From contig OX638348.1 of the NCBI GenBank assembly GCA_951813085.1, positions 2,675,627 to 2,739,626 of the forward strand: 64,000 nt of DNA, in the 5' to 3' direction. Position 1 is the stretch's first letter. Each line of letters begins with the position of its first letter. This document shows positions 54,189 through 63,083 of the stretch, piece after piece. The notes beneath the pieces are model-generated. The model was not told the origin of the DNA. It worked only from the letters and a program-made list of their open reading frames with translations, and did not search any database. The stretch comes from an uncultured Opitutaceae bacterium. GTDB lineage: Bacteria; Verrucomicrobiota; Verrucomicrobiia; Opitutales; Opitutaceae. The position numbers and the translations under genes are program-made.

Positions 54189-55699
54189 AACTCTATGGCT
54201 TCTTTCACCCGTGGATCCATCTCTTCCGGTTTCGTCATTAGCGAAACGACAATCATCACGAAAATCGACGAGATGAGCGCAATGGCGCCGATGCTGATTG
54301 AGTTGGGAACCAGATAAAGCGGATCCTCCCTAGGATACTTTGAGGCCAAATCAAGGCCCATATTTACGACGAGACCTGTGGCTGCAGCCGCCACGGCGCC
54401 CTGCCAGGTCGCTCGCTTCCAATTAAATCCAATTGTCACCATCGGAACAAACGCTGCGGCAAATAATCCCCAACCAAAGATTCCCAAGATGGCGATCAAG
54501 TCTCCGTGGTTCTTGGCCCAAAGCGCGAATATGGTTGCGCAAATAGCGATAATGAACGTCGCGGAACGGGCCCAAAGAAGCTCGTTCTTTACCGGACGCT
54601 TGAGAATCGCTTGAGGAATATCGCGAACGAACACCCCTGCCCCAATGTTGAGGAAGGAGTCTGCAGTCGACATAATCGCGGCGAACAAGCCCGAAAACAC
54701 GATACCCGCCAACCACACGGGCGTATGATTCATCAGAAACAGCGGAGCGGCGCTGTCTTCCTGACCTACCGGAAGCGCTTCTGCATTGCCCGTTAGCACA
54801 AGGTATTTCATCGCGAAACCGACGCTGATCCACAGAAGCACGCAAATAATGTAGGCGGAGGCTGCGAGAGCTGGCGACCATTTAACCGTGTTGAAGTCAC
54901 GGGCCATAAACATCTTAGTTATGGTGTGAGGCTGACCTGACCCGCCAAATCCAAAAAGGAAAAGATAGCTCAAGCAAGCCATGGGTCCCAATACTCCCCA
55001 CGGGCCAATAGTATCCTTCTGTCCCATTTCGGTGAATACATTTGTCAAATTTCGCGTACCCGCCAAAAATTCGCCATCTCCTACCGTTGTCATGGCGATC
55101 CAAAAAACGGCCACTCCCGCAAACATCATTATCGCTCCCTGGAACACATCTGTGTAGAGCCCGGCAATGATACCGCCAAATACAGCGTATCCAATCACCA
55201 CGGTCATTCCGATTATCGCGGCCGTAGTGAAATTAATATCGAAAAAATTCGACGCAACCGCTCCAAAGGCGAGTATTTGCGTTCCTAAATAAGCGACAAC
55301 TCCGAGCAGTATGATCACTCCAGCGGTCATTCGGCACACTTCGCTATTATAGCGATGCGCTACCGCATCGGGCAACGTCAAGATGTTGAAGAGCTCAGCG
55401 AATGCCTTGAATCGCTTCCCGAGCATGAGGCCCACAACGGCAATTCCCAATGACGCTGGAAGGCAAATCCAGAAGGATGACGTACCGTACTTGTAGACAA
55501 GGCCGGGACCTCCAATAAATCCGAAGCCGCTCAGTATCGTGGAAAATGAAGCGAACCCCATAACAAGAATTCCCACGCTCTTGCCTGCTACGAAGAAGTC
55601 TTTCGAGGACTTCGTCTGCTTCGCCGCCCAAACCCCAATCCCTAGGCAACAAAGCATGTAGAAGCCTATGATGCTCAGCATTATCGTCCGGTCATCCAT
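54185..55699 (-). CDS. Sodium:solute symporter (SSS family)
   Basis: 504 residues from the ATG at 55699, which overlaps the stop of the upstream small gene by 8 bases. An earlier in-frame start would extend far into that gene. About 13 membrane segments; SSS motifs KDFFVAGKSVGILVMGFASF, GFGFIGGPG, AVFGGIIAGLYTDVFQG and GLFAAIMSTADSFLNIGAG. It resembles acetate/pantothenate-type SSS carriers, which often come with a small membrane partner, as here. Likely imports an organic acid. Confidence 0.84.
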   Translation of the reverse strand: MDDRTIMLSIIGFYMLCCLGIGVWAAKQTKSSKDFFVAGKSVGILVMGFASFSTILSGFGFIGGPGLVYKYGTSSFWICLPASLGIAVVGLMLGKRFKAFAELFNILTLPDAVAHRYNSEVCRMTAGVIILLGVVAYLGTQILAFGAVASNFFDINFTTAAIIGMTVVIGYAVFGGIIAGLYTDVFQGAIMMFAGVAVFWIAMTTVGDGEFLAGTRNLTNVFTEMGQKDTIGPWGVLGPMACLSYLFLFGFGGSGQPHTITKMFMARDFNTVKWSPALAASAYIICVLLWISVGFAMKYLVLTGNAEALPVGQEDSAAPLFLMNHTPVWLAGIVFSGLFAAIMSTADSFLNIGAGVFVRDIPQAILKRPVKNELLWARSATFIIAICATIFALWAKNHGDLIAILGIFGWGLFAAAFVPMVTIGFNWKRATWQGAVAAAATGLVVNMGLDLASKYPREDPLYLVPNSISIGAIALISSIFVMIVVSLMTKPEEMDPRVKEAIEF

Positions 55700-56168
55700 C
55701 GATCGATTCCTCCCTGCTTTGATTGGATAGTTCCTCGAGTCGGCGCCTTTTCTCCGGAGGCGCAACTACGCGATCGAATCCAATGATCCATAGAAAGATA
55801 AACGAAAACGGAAAAAAGGTGACGCCAGAAACCAATAGCGATGTCGCCGGTTCCATTCCAAGATGTAGGGAATCACCGACTACGAACCAATGGTCTAGCA
55901 GTATAATGAATACCAGTATAACTGCAAAGATCAGGAATCCTATGGAAAACAGCCTACGAAACTTCGAGCTGCCTTCTTCGCTAAGGATATTCTTGACAAC
56001 CAATACGCCAATCGTACCGGTAAGGCATAGGGCATAGATGATCGTTCGAACTACCTCCGGCAGGGATTCTCCCACGAACACCATGAGGAGCATGATACCG
56101 GTGAAAAGAGCCACAAATACCATAGGGGTTTCTTGTTTGGTCGTCATTAGCGATTTTGGGTCAAGCAC
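55692..56168 (-). CDS. Small membrane protein coupled to the symporter
   Basis: Up to 158 residues with four hydrophobic segments (about 16-34, 40-58, 72-92 and 106-128) and a charged C-terminal tail (APPEKRRRLEELSNQS). A GTG at 56168 or the ATG at 56147 may be the start. The stop overlaps the symporter start by 8 bases, so the two are translationally coupled. Some SSS carriers, such as ActP, have a small partner (YjcH), but I do not recognise that family here. A helper or regulator of the symporter is inferred from position only. Confidence 0.6.
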   Translation of the reverse strand: MLDPKSLMTTKQETPMVFVALFTGIMLLMVFVGESLPEVVRTIIYALCLTGTIGVLVVKNILSEEGSSKFRRLFSIGFLIFAVILVFIILLDHWFVVGDSLHLGMEPATSLLVSGVTFFPFSFIFLWIIGFDRVVAPPEKRRRLEELSNQSREESIDG

Positions 56169-56378
56169 GCTCGGGGTAGAGCAAAAAAACTAATCGTGCA
56201 GGCGTTATCTAGACATGTGGTTTCATAGACAATTAAAAAATACAGCTCGGCCGTATCCAACTTCAATGGATCATAAGTGGGCCCCAACGATGCCGATGAG
56301 GCGCGATCGCTTTGAACTAAGAGCTCCCTGATTCAAGATGGGGCAGCCCATTTGCAGTGACCCAAATCGACTACCGAG

Positions 56379-57713
56379 CTAGGGTCGAATTGCCGTGCCA
56401 TCTCCTTTTCGTATGGGGGGCCAATTCAAAGGTTCTTCGACGATCGGGTAATCAGCCGCCAATTTCTCATCGAAGTCGACGCCGTACCCCGGGGCCTCGT
56501 TCACGATCATGTAGCCGTTTTCTATCGTGGGGCATCCGGGGAATACCGCTCGAGTGGCGTCATTGAACTGGACTACCTCCTGGATCCCGAAATTCGGTAC
56601 CACCAAGTCCAAATGGGCGTTGGCAGCATGCCCTACAGGAGACACGCCATGGCCATGCCAGGCCGTTCGAACGTTGAACAATTCACTTAGGACGGAGATC
56701 TTCTTGGCTACGCTCAACCCGCCTGCATGCGACACGTGGACGCGAATGAAATCGATCATCATTCCGGAAATGAGCGGTATCCACTCGGTGGGATTGTTGA
56801 ACAGCTCACCCATGGCGATAGGACAACTCGTTTGCTCGCGAAGCATCTTGAAGTAATGCTGCGGCGTTTCTGGCGGAAACGGATCCTCAACGAAGAAAGG
56901 ATCGTATTCTTCCAGTTGCTTTATCAAACGGATCGCATCGATAGGATTGATTCGCTCGTGTATGTCGTGCAACAGCTCGATCTGCTTCCCACAAGTACTT
57001 CGAATATGGGCGAACAGTTCAGGCAATTTCTCCAAATACACACGCGTATCCACAGTCACATCACCCCGGGCTCCAAATCCAGCCTTCTTATAGTCTGCCT
57101 CACCAGAAAGATTTTCGCTCCCATAGCCGCCTAGCTGAATGCGAATGTGCCGAAACCCTTGATTCATCAAGTCCTTGGCATTCGCTTCGACCGTTTCCAG
57201 GTCATCTCCTCGCGCATGCGCGTAGCAATCAACCGCAAAGCGAACCTTCCCGCCAAGCAACTGGTACACCGGCATATTCGCCCGCTTGCCCTTGATATCC
57301 CACAAGGCCTGATCCATTCCGCTAAGAGCATTGTTGAATATCGAGCCGTTCCGCCAATAGGACATATTGAAAGCGGTTTGCCAAAGGTCCTCAATCTGAT
57401 CGGGATCCTTGCCGATGAGAAATGGCTTGAGGTACCGCTCGATGGCTTCAGCAACCAGATGCGGCCGACGACGGTAAGAGGCGCAGCCATAGCCGAACAA
57501 GCCAGGCTCGGAAGTCTCCACTTTCACGACGACTAGATTTTGGTCCTGGGGAATCGTCAGGAACACTTTCACGTCGGTGATCTTTAGCGGAGCAAGGCCC
57601 TTTGTCCCTTTCTCGTAGGTTGCCGCCATTGCCTCCTCTTGCTTTGTGAGCGCGCCTAGGGCGCCTGCGGTCGTGCCCAATGCGGCAAGTTTCATCATAT
57701 TACGGCGATTCAT
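56379..57713 (-). CDS. Enolase-superfamily dehydratase (ManD/RspA-like), exported
   Basis: 444 residues from the ATG at 57713, chosen because a GAGGA lies 9 bases before it and it opens MNRRNMMKLAALG, a twin-arginine-type signal. Barrel motifs: ELLHDIHERINP (metal Asp and Glu), FFVEDPFPPE, MGELFNNPTEW (metal Glu), HVSHAGGLS, and WHGHGVSPVGHAAN with the acid/base His. These match the D-mannonate/galactonate dehydratase branch. Substrate is probably an acid sugar. Palindromic operator site 2 lies upstream. Confidence 0.82.
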   Translation of the reverse strand: MNRRNMMKLAALGTTAGALGALTKQEEAMAATYEKGTKGLAPLKITDVKVFLTIPQDQNLVVVKVETSEPGLFGYGCASYRRRPHLVAEAIERYLKPFLIGKDPDQIEDLWQTAFNMSYWRNGSIFNNALSGMDQALWDIKGKRANMPVYQLLGGKVRFAVDCYAHARGDDLETVEANAKDLMNQGFRHIRIQLGGYGSENLSGEADYKKAGFGARGDVTVDTRVYLEKLPELFAHIRSTCGKQIELLHDIHERINPIDAIRLIKQLEEYDPFFVEDPFPPETPQHYFKMLREQTSCPIAMGELFNNPTEWIPLISGMMIDFIRVHVSHAGGLSVAKKISVLSELFNVRTAWHGHGVSPVGHAANAHLDLVVPNFGIQEVVQFNDATRAVFPGCPTIENGYMIVNEAPGYGVDFDEKLAADYPIVEEPLNWPPIRKGDGTAIRP

Positions 57714-57836
57714 ATGCATATTCCTCGGGTTACTAATTGAACATTCCAAACGACTGGCGATTATGTACCCCAGAAACTTTAGCGCATCAATAGCAATATC
57801 CCATTTTAGGTCGTAAATCGCAGAAAAATCTCAAAT

Positions 57837-57859
57837 AATTCTACCGGACGGTCGGTAAT
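57837..57859 (-). promoter_or_regulatory. Palindromic operator, site 2
   Basis: On the minus strand the site reads TACCGACCGTCCGGTA followed by GAATT. It matches site 1 (39952-39974) in 22 of 23 bases and has the same orientation relative to its gene, about 124 bases before the dehydratase start. A shared TetR-like regulator is the simplest explanation. Confidence 0.6.
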
Positions 57860-57979
57860 TATTGATTCGATTTACCTCATAAGGCAGACCTCGTGAACGA
57901 TAACCCAATTTGAATCACTTTTCGATACCACCAATGCAATTTATCCGTCCCCTCTCGTATCCATGATTCCAACAACCGC

Positions 57980-58954
57980 ATGAAAGCGATCCAGGTAGAT
58001 CCTCAAACTCAAGCGCTCGACTGGCTAGACGCGCCAGACCCGACTCCAGCATCGGACGAAGTCGCAATCGACATCCATGCGACCGCCGTCAATCGAGCGG
58101 ACTTGCTGCAGCGAAGCGGGAACTATCCTCCTCCGCAGGGGGCGCCGCCCTACATGGGCTTGGAAGCCGCGGGGGTCGTTTCCAAGCTAGGCGACGGCGT
58201 TTCGGAGTGGCGAATCGGAGATCGCGTGTGCACACTGCTGAGCGGCGGCGGCTATGCAGAGCAGGTCGCTGCACCGGCAGCGCTCCTCGTTCGGATTCCG
58301 GATGAGTGGAGCTTCGAACAGGCCGCAGCGATTCCGGAGGTGTTCTATACTGCTTACCTCAATCTCTTCATCGAAGGCGGGCTCTCAAAAGGCGAAACCG
58401 TGTTGATTCACGGAGGCGCGAGCGGAGTCGGCACGGCGGCGATCCAACTCGCCAAGCGAGCGGGTTGCCGCGTATTGATAACGGCAGGACGGGCCGATAA
58501 GATCGAGGCATGCATAGCGCTTGGCGCAGAATCGGGAGTAAACTACAAGGAGGAGAATTTCGAATCCGCCATCCGGAAACTGGCGCCGGAAGGAGTCGAT
58601 GTCATTCTCGACATTGCAGCCGCTGAGTATCTGAAGCCGAATATGAATCTGCTGAGAACGGGAGGTCGGCTCGTCATGATCGCGTTGCTTACAGGTTCCA
58701 ATACCGAGATCGATCTTTCGATCCTAATGCGGCAGCGGCTCCGCATCATCGGCTCGGTCCTACGTTCGCGCGCCCTAGAGGAAAAAGTGGACGTGCGCAA
58801 CCGCTTCGAGAATCGATTTTGGCCCGATTTGCTTTCGGGCGTCCTGAAGCCTGTAATTTACAAGTCGCTCCCGATTCAGCAAGCGAACGCGGCGCAGGCG
58901 ATTCTCGGAGCGAATAGAAACATTGGAAAAGTGATCTTGAAGGTCCGGAAATAA
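57980..58954 (+). CDS. NADPH:quinone oxidoreductase (PIG3/zinc-less MDR family)
   Basis: 324 residues. Catalytic-domain motifs NRADLLQRSGNYPPPQGAPP (about 38-57) are those of the PIG3-like quinone oxidoreductases. The nucleotide site VLIHGGASGVGTAAIQLAKR (about 141-160) has the AxxGxG form typical of NADPH binding. No zinc ligands are seen. It reduces quinones or enones with NADPH. No clear link to its neighbours; it points away from the dehydratase gene. Confidence 0.86.
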   Translation: MKAIQVDPQTQALDWLDAPDPTPASDEVAIDIHATAVNRADLLQRSGNYPPPQGAPPYMGLEAAGVVSKLGDGVSEWRIGDRVCTLLSGGGYAEQVAAPAALLVRIPDEWSFEQAAAIPEVFYTAYLNLFIEGGLSKGETVLIHGGASGVGTAAIQLAKRAGCRVLITAGRADKIEACIALGAESGVNYKEENFESAIRKLAPEGVDVILDIAAAEYLKPNMNLLRTGGRLVMIALLTGSNTEIDLSILMRQRLRIIGSVLRSRALEEKVDVRNRFENRFWPDLLSGVLKPVIYKSLPIQQANAAQAILGANRNIGKVILKVRK

Positions 58955-59045
58955 GTTTGCTTCGCTTCTTCATCGCAATTGCAACCGAAAGTCATTTCAT
59001 AGCAAAGATCAGCCAACAACTGAATATCATTCAATACCCCAACCC

Positions 59046-60362
59046 ATGAGAAATCTCTATCCTTCAAGATCAATACTGCTTGGATCGATTGTCGCGCTCG
59101 CATTTGTAACTCATCTTCAATTACAGCCTATTGAAGCAAAACCGCCTCAAATGCCCGGCGCTCCAACCGCAAAGCCAGAGAGCCTAGGCATGTCTTCAGA
59201 GCGACTGGAACGCTTGGATGCCATCATGCAAGGTTACATAGACCGTGCCGAGACTGCAGGTGTCGTTACGCTGGTCGCGCGCAAGGGCAAGGTCGTTCAC
59301 TTCTCAGCTCTAGGAATGAGAGACGTGGAAAGCGGCGCGCCAATGACGGAAGACACGATCTTCAGAATCGCGTCGATGACCAAGCCGATCACCTCCGTTG
59401 CCTTAATGATGCTTTACGAAGAGGGCTACTTCCAATTGCGGGACCCGATCTCGAAATGGTTGCCCGAATATGCGGATATGAAGGTCGCCATACCCGCCCC
59501 GCCTAGCGAACGAATTTCGGGCCGATACAAGACCGTTCCCGCCAACGGACCGATTACCATCCAGCACGTGCTTACGCATACCGCAGGCCTTTCCAATGGC
59601 TATCGAGGTATCACGCAGCCAGAATATGCAGAAGCGATGGCAAACTTTCCTCCGGAAGAAACCGATCACGAACGGATCAGGCGACTCGCAGCGATTCCGC
59701 TTAATTTCCATCCCGGCGAACACTGGGAATACGGCTTGGCGACCTCCGTGGTCGGCGTCCTCGTAGAGGTCATGTCAGGCATGACCCTCGATGCATTTTT
59801 CCGCGAGCGCATTTTCAAGCCTCTCGATATGCCGGATACTTACTTCTTCCTACCCGAATCGAAGCTGGACCGTTTCGCCGCTAACTACACGCGTGGCGAA
59901 GATAACACGATTCAATTAGCTGAAGCGCCCGATGCGGAAAGTCGATGGGTACGCGAGCCACACGTCCAATTTCGAGGCGCCGGCGGCTTGGTATCGACCG
60001 CTCGTGACTACTTCCGATTTCAGCAAATGATGCTCAATGGAGGCGAACGAGACGGCGTTCGACTGCTCAGCCGAAAAACCGTGGAGCTGATGACCGCAAA
60101 TCATACCGGGGACAAAGAAAACTGGCTTACGGGACCCGGATACGGATTCGGTCTTGGGTATGCCGTTGTCACAGACCAAGGACCCGCAGCTACTCCAAAA
60201 TCAGAAGGTTCCTACCACTGGGGCGGCGCCTACGGAACGATCTCTTGGGTCGATCCCAAGGAAGAGCTTGTCGGCGTGCTCATGGAGCAAATCTATCCCT
60301 ACACTCACCTCAATATTCGACCGGACATGAAGTCGATGACCTATCAAGCGATTGTGGATTGA
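59046..60362 (+). CDS. Exported serine hydrolase of the class C beta-lactamase fold
   Basis: 438 residues with a signal peptide (to about residue 32). The SxxK motif is RIASMTKPITS (Ser near 113), the second motif region is HWEYGLATSV (Tyr near 222), and the third is YHWGGAYGT (His-Trp-Gly). Such proteins are esterases, transesterases or D-aminopeptidases more often than true beta-lactamases; I would not call it a resistance gene. Preceded by 91 bases after the oxidoreductase; the IS1595 element begins about 50 bases after its stop. Confidence 0.84.
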   Translation: MRNLYPSRSILLGSIVALAFVTHLQLQPIEAKPPQMPGAPTAKPESLGMSSERLERLDAIMQGYIDRAETAGVVTLVARKGKVVHFSALGMRDVESGAPMTEDTIFRIASMTKPITSVALMMLYEEGYFQLRDPISKWLPEYADMKVAIPAPPSERISGRYKTVPANGPITIQHVLTHTAGLSNGYRGITQPEYAEAMANFPPEETDHERIRRLAAIPLNFHPGEHWEYGLATSVVGVLVEVMSGMTLDAFFRERIFKPLDMPDTYFFLPESKLDRFAANYTRGEDNTIQLAEAPDAESRWVREPHVQFRGAGGLVSTARDYFRFQQMMLNGGERDGVRLLSRKTVELMTANHTGDKENWLTGPGYGFGLGYAVVTDQGPAATPKSEGSYHWGGAYGTISWVDPKEELVGVLMEQIYPYTHLNIRPDMKSMTYQAIVD

Positions 60363-60411
60363 GTATCAGCGCTCTAACTACGATTCGATGAACAACCCAT
60401 ATAAATATTAA

Positions 60412-61130
60412 GGGCTGAAGTAGCTAAGAGAGCCGATATGGCGCATGCTGCTTCACGCGCGCAGTAGAAAGGGTCGCCTGCCTCCTCGCAGGCAAGGCGA
60501 GCCCATCGAGCTTTCCGCCGCGGGTTCGACGGCCAGGGCCGCGGCCGAAGCGGCAGGCGCCCAGGCCAATGCTGCGCCCCGTTTCCTCATGGGCTTGGGA
60601 ATGCCCATGTCCAGCAAGCTTCCCAGCTGCGGGCCTAGCGGGGAAGTCGCGGCCGACGAGAGCCACTTCGGAGGCGGGCGCGAAGGCAGGCGGGGACGGG
60701 GAGCGGCAGGCGAGGTCGCGGCCTTCGGCCCGCTCAAGAGGGGCGGGAAGGCCTGCACGGCCATGATCCCCGCCGCCGCGGCAGCCACGCTCCTGCCGAT
60801 CATCGAGGAGAAGGCCCAGCCCGGCAGCATCGCCTACACCGATGCGCTCAAGGCCTGCAACGCTCTGGACGCGAGCGGCTTTCGCCCCATGCGCATCAAC
60901 CGCTCCGAGCCCTTCGCCGACAAGGGGAACCGCATGAATGGCATTGGAAAGCTCCTGGAATCAGGCTAAGCGTCATCTGCGTCGATCCAATGGCATCAGA
61001 AAGGAGAGCTTCCACTGGTTTTCAAAGGAGCGCGAATGGCGCTTCAACGGAGGCAGCCATCAACGGCTCCTCAAGCAGCCTAAACAGCGGTACAAACGGA
61101 CAAAGCATTAAACGTTAGCTGCTTCAGCCC
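60412..61130 (+). mobile_element. IS1595-family (IS1016-like) insertion sequence
   Basis: Ends are inverted: GGGCTGAAGTAGCTAA on the left and the complement of GGGCTGAAGCAGCTAA on the right. It encloses one transposase frame broken by a frameshift. It is GC-rich compared with its surroundings. No matching 8-base target duplication is seen at the flanks. A tail of a second, related copy lies at 62867-62996. Confidence 0.82.
60445..61111 (+). pseudogene. IS1595/IS1016-like transposase, frameshifted
   Basis: The main frame reads MLLHARSRKGRLPPRRQGEP, then IELSAAGSTARAAAEAAG and the DDE region VAADESHFGGG, SIAYTDALKACNALD and NRMNGIGKLL, stopping at 60969. The end of the protein continues in another frame: WNQAKRHLRRSNGIRKESFH and FSKEREWRFNGGSHQ to the TAA at 61109-61111. 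The shift lies near 60945-60955. The second copy's tail shows the same C-terminal sequence, so the frame is genuine. Probably inactive. Confidence 0.78.
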
Positions 61131-61131
61131 C

Positions 61132-61665
61132 TAATTCTATCTTCAGAATGGATTTAGAACCTGTTTGCTGTGTAGTTCCAGCCCAAAAAATGAAATTGCT
61201 CTCTCATCTCCAAGTCTCTGGCCTCTCGCAGGCAGCTCAAAGGCAAAAAGAAACTCCACGGATTTCGGTTAACCCGAGAAGGCAGGGCTGAAACAGAGGC
61301 CGCCGATGATACAGCTGTTACCCTTGCTCGGCGACCCCATTGGTTGCCTGATCCTCACCGGACGATCCAACTCTCTTGTCCATTGTACGTACAAATTGAT
61401 TGCGGGCAGCAGATTGCGCGAGCCAAAGACCATTCTGGGCTCTATTGGGTTGGATTTTCCGGAAGGGCCTAGCAGAGCCCTGGAACAAGAGAATCTCCGC
61501 GGTAGGAATCGGATGCGGGGAGTCAAGCGTCAGAGCGGCTAGTTTCAAATAGGGAAACGTCCTCTCAAGGCCGGTTTCCTGCTGCTAAGAGGCAAAGGGC
61601 GCGAGATTCAGCTTATCGGAGATTTCGCCTTGCCTTCGACGCGAAGGCGCGAGTATAAACGGATC
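61132..61665. other. 534 bases without a supported gene
   Basis: Open frames at 61306-61542 (plus) and 61269-61548 (minus) lack any recognisable motif and overlap one another. I see no clear terminator or repeat. The last 40 bases lead into the Sel1 gene; a TTG at 61630 in its frame is not preferred over the ATG at 61666. Confidence 0.4.
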
Positions 61666-62949
61666 ATGCTGCCCAAAGAGGTTCTGATAATCCTAGCCGC
61701 CCTTATTGCCACCACTTGGGTTTCGGGCCAGACCTTTGAGGAGGCTAAAGTGAAAGCCGAGCAAGGGGATGCCGCGGCACAGTTCAACCTTGGGCTAATG
61801 TACAGCTTCGGCGATGGCGTCTTGCAGGACGACAAGGAAGCCGCTAGGTGGTTTCGCAAATCCGCCGAGCAGGGGTACGCCGAGGCGCAGTACAACCTTG
61901 GGCTAATGTACAGCTTCGGCGATGGCGTCTTGCAGGACGACAAGGAAGCCGCTAGGTGGTTTCGCAAATCCGCCGAGCAGGGGGACGCCGAGGCGCAGTA
62001 CAACCTTGGGCTAATGTACTACCACGGCGAAGGCGTCTTGCAGGACGACAAGGAAGCCGCTAGGTGGTATCGCAAATCCGCCGAGCAGGGGGACGCCGAG
62101 GCGCAGTACAGCCTTGGGCTAATGTACTACCACGGCGAAGGCGTCTTGCAGGACGACAAGGAAGCCGCTAGGTGGTATCGCAAATCCGCCGAGCAGGGGT
62201 ACGCCGAGGCGCAGTACAACCTTGGGCTAATGTACTACCGCGGCGAAGGCGTCTTGCAGGACGACAAGGAAGCCGTTAGGTGGTTTCGCAAATCCGCCGA
62301 GCAGGGGTACGCCGAGGCGCAGTTCAACCTTGGGGTAATGTACGACCGCGGCGAAGGCGTCTTGCAGGACGACAAGGAAGCCGTTAGGTGGTATCGCAAA
62401 TCCGCCGAGCAGGGGAAAGCCGAGGCGCAGTACAACCTTGGGCTAATGTACTACCGCGGCGAAGGCGTCTTGCAGGACTACAAGGAAGCCGCTAGGTGGT
62501 TTCGCAAATCCGCCGAGCAGGGGGACGCCGGGGCACAGAACAACCTTGGGGTAATGTACGACCGCGGCGAAGGCGTCTTGCAGGACGACAAGGAAGCCGT
62601 TAGGTGGTATCGCAAATCCGCCGAGCAGGGGAAAGCCGAGGCGCAGTACAACCTTGGGCTAATGTACGACCGCGGCGAAGGCGTCTTGCAGGACGACAAG
62701 GAAGCCGCTAGGTGGTTTCGCAAATCCGCCGAGCAGGGGGATGCCGAGGCGCAGTTCAACCTTGGGCTAATGTACTACCGCGGCCGAGGCGGGGACAACC
62801 TAGCAAAAGAAATGACCTCTGAGCAAATCGCCGAAGCACAGAAGTTGGCACGGGAGTGGCTGGAAAAAAGGAGAGCTTCCACTGGTTTTCAAAGGAACGC
62901 GAATGGCGCTTCAACGGAGCAACCATCAACGGCTCCTCAAACACCTTAA
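61666..62949 (+). CDS. Exported Sel1-repeat (TPR-like) protein with an IS-derived C-terminus
   Basis: 427 residues from the ATG at 61666, with a signal peptide (LIILAALIATTWVSG). Nine full 36-residue Sel1 units follow (pattern AQYNLGLMYYRGEGVLQDDK then EAARWFRKSAEQG) plus a partial tenth that diverges (GRGGDNLAKEM). Sel1 repeats form superhelical binding scaffolds in the periplasm; the partner is unknown. The final 27 residues (from RASTGFQRNANG to the stop) are translated from an IS1595 tail read in a different frame from the transposase, so the original C-terminus was probably lost or replaced. The gene is thus bracketed by IS1595 right ends. Confidence 0.83.
   Translation: MLPKEVLIILAALIATTWVSGQTFEEAKVKAEQGDAAAQFNLGLMYSFGDGVLQDDKEAARWFRKSAEQGYAEAQYNLGLMYSFGDGVLQDDKEAARWFRKSAEQGDAEAQYNLGLMYYHGEGVLQDDKEAARWYRKSAEQGDAEAQYSLGLMYYHGEGVLQDDKEAARWYRKSAEQGYAEAQYNLGLMYYRGEGVLQDDKEAVRWFRKSAEQGYAEAQFNLGVMYDRGEGVLQDDKEAVRWYRKSAEQGKAEAQYNLGLMYYRGEGVLQDYKEAARWFRKSAEQGDAGAQNNLGVMYDRGEGVLQDDKEAVRWYRKSAEQGKAEAQYNLGLMYDRGEGVLQDDKEAARWFRKSAEQGDAEAQFNLGLMYYRGRGGDNLAKEMTSEQIAEAQKLAREWLEKRRASTGFQRNANGASTEQPSTAPQTP
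61777..62748 (+). repeat. Nine tandem 108-bp repeats
   Basis: Nine consecutive in-frame units of exactly 108 bases, nearly identical at the DNA level and differing mostly at a few codons (for example TAC AGC/CAC/CGC after the LMY codons, and the last three codons of each unit). Such uniformity suggests recent expansion or gene conversion, and the array should be prone to copy-number change. Confidence 0.9.
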
Positions 62950-62996
62950 ACAGTCGTACAAACGAACAAAGCATTAAACGTTAGCTACTTCAGCCC
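62867..62996 (+). mobile_element. IS1595 right-end remnant
   Basis: Bases 62867-62996 closely match the last 130 or so bases of the IS1595 element (about 60997-61130), including the transposase C-terminal coding region and the right end TTAGCTACTTCAGCCC. The upstream part of the element is absent; instead the Sel1 gene runs directly into it. Orientation is the same as in the fuller copy. Confidence 0.82.
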
Positions 62997-63083
62997 CCTA
63001 TATTATATAGCGGCCTCTATATATTATATTGATCGGCGCCCCATTTGCTTGACCCGTTGATAGGTTTGGATACGACATCTTGC

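Noticed and set aside
59046..60362. Antibiotic-resistance beta-lactamase
   Set aside because: The fold is class C-like, but the motifs and length fit the broad esterase/peptidase group, so resistance cannot be claimed.
61269..61548. Overlapping small open frames on both strands
   Set aside because: No recognisable motif, no ribosome-binding site I can defend, and they overlap one another.
61777..62748. Regular repeats that might suggest a CRISPR array
   Set aside because: The units are 108 bases, directly adjacent without unique spacers, and encode in-frame Sel1 motifs.
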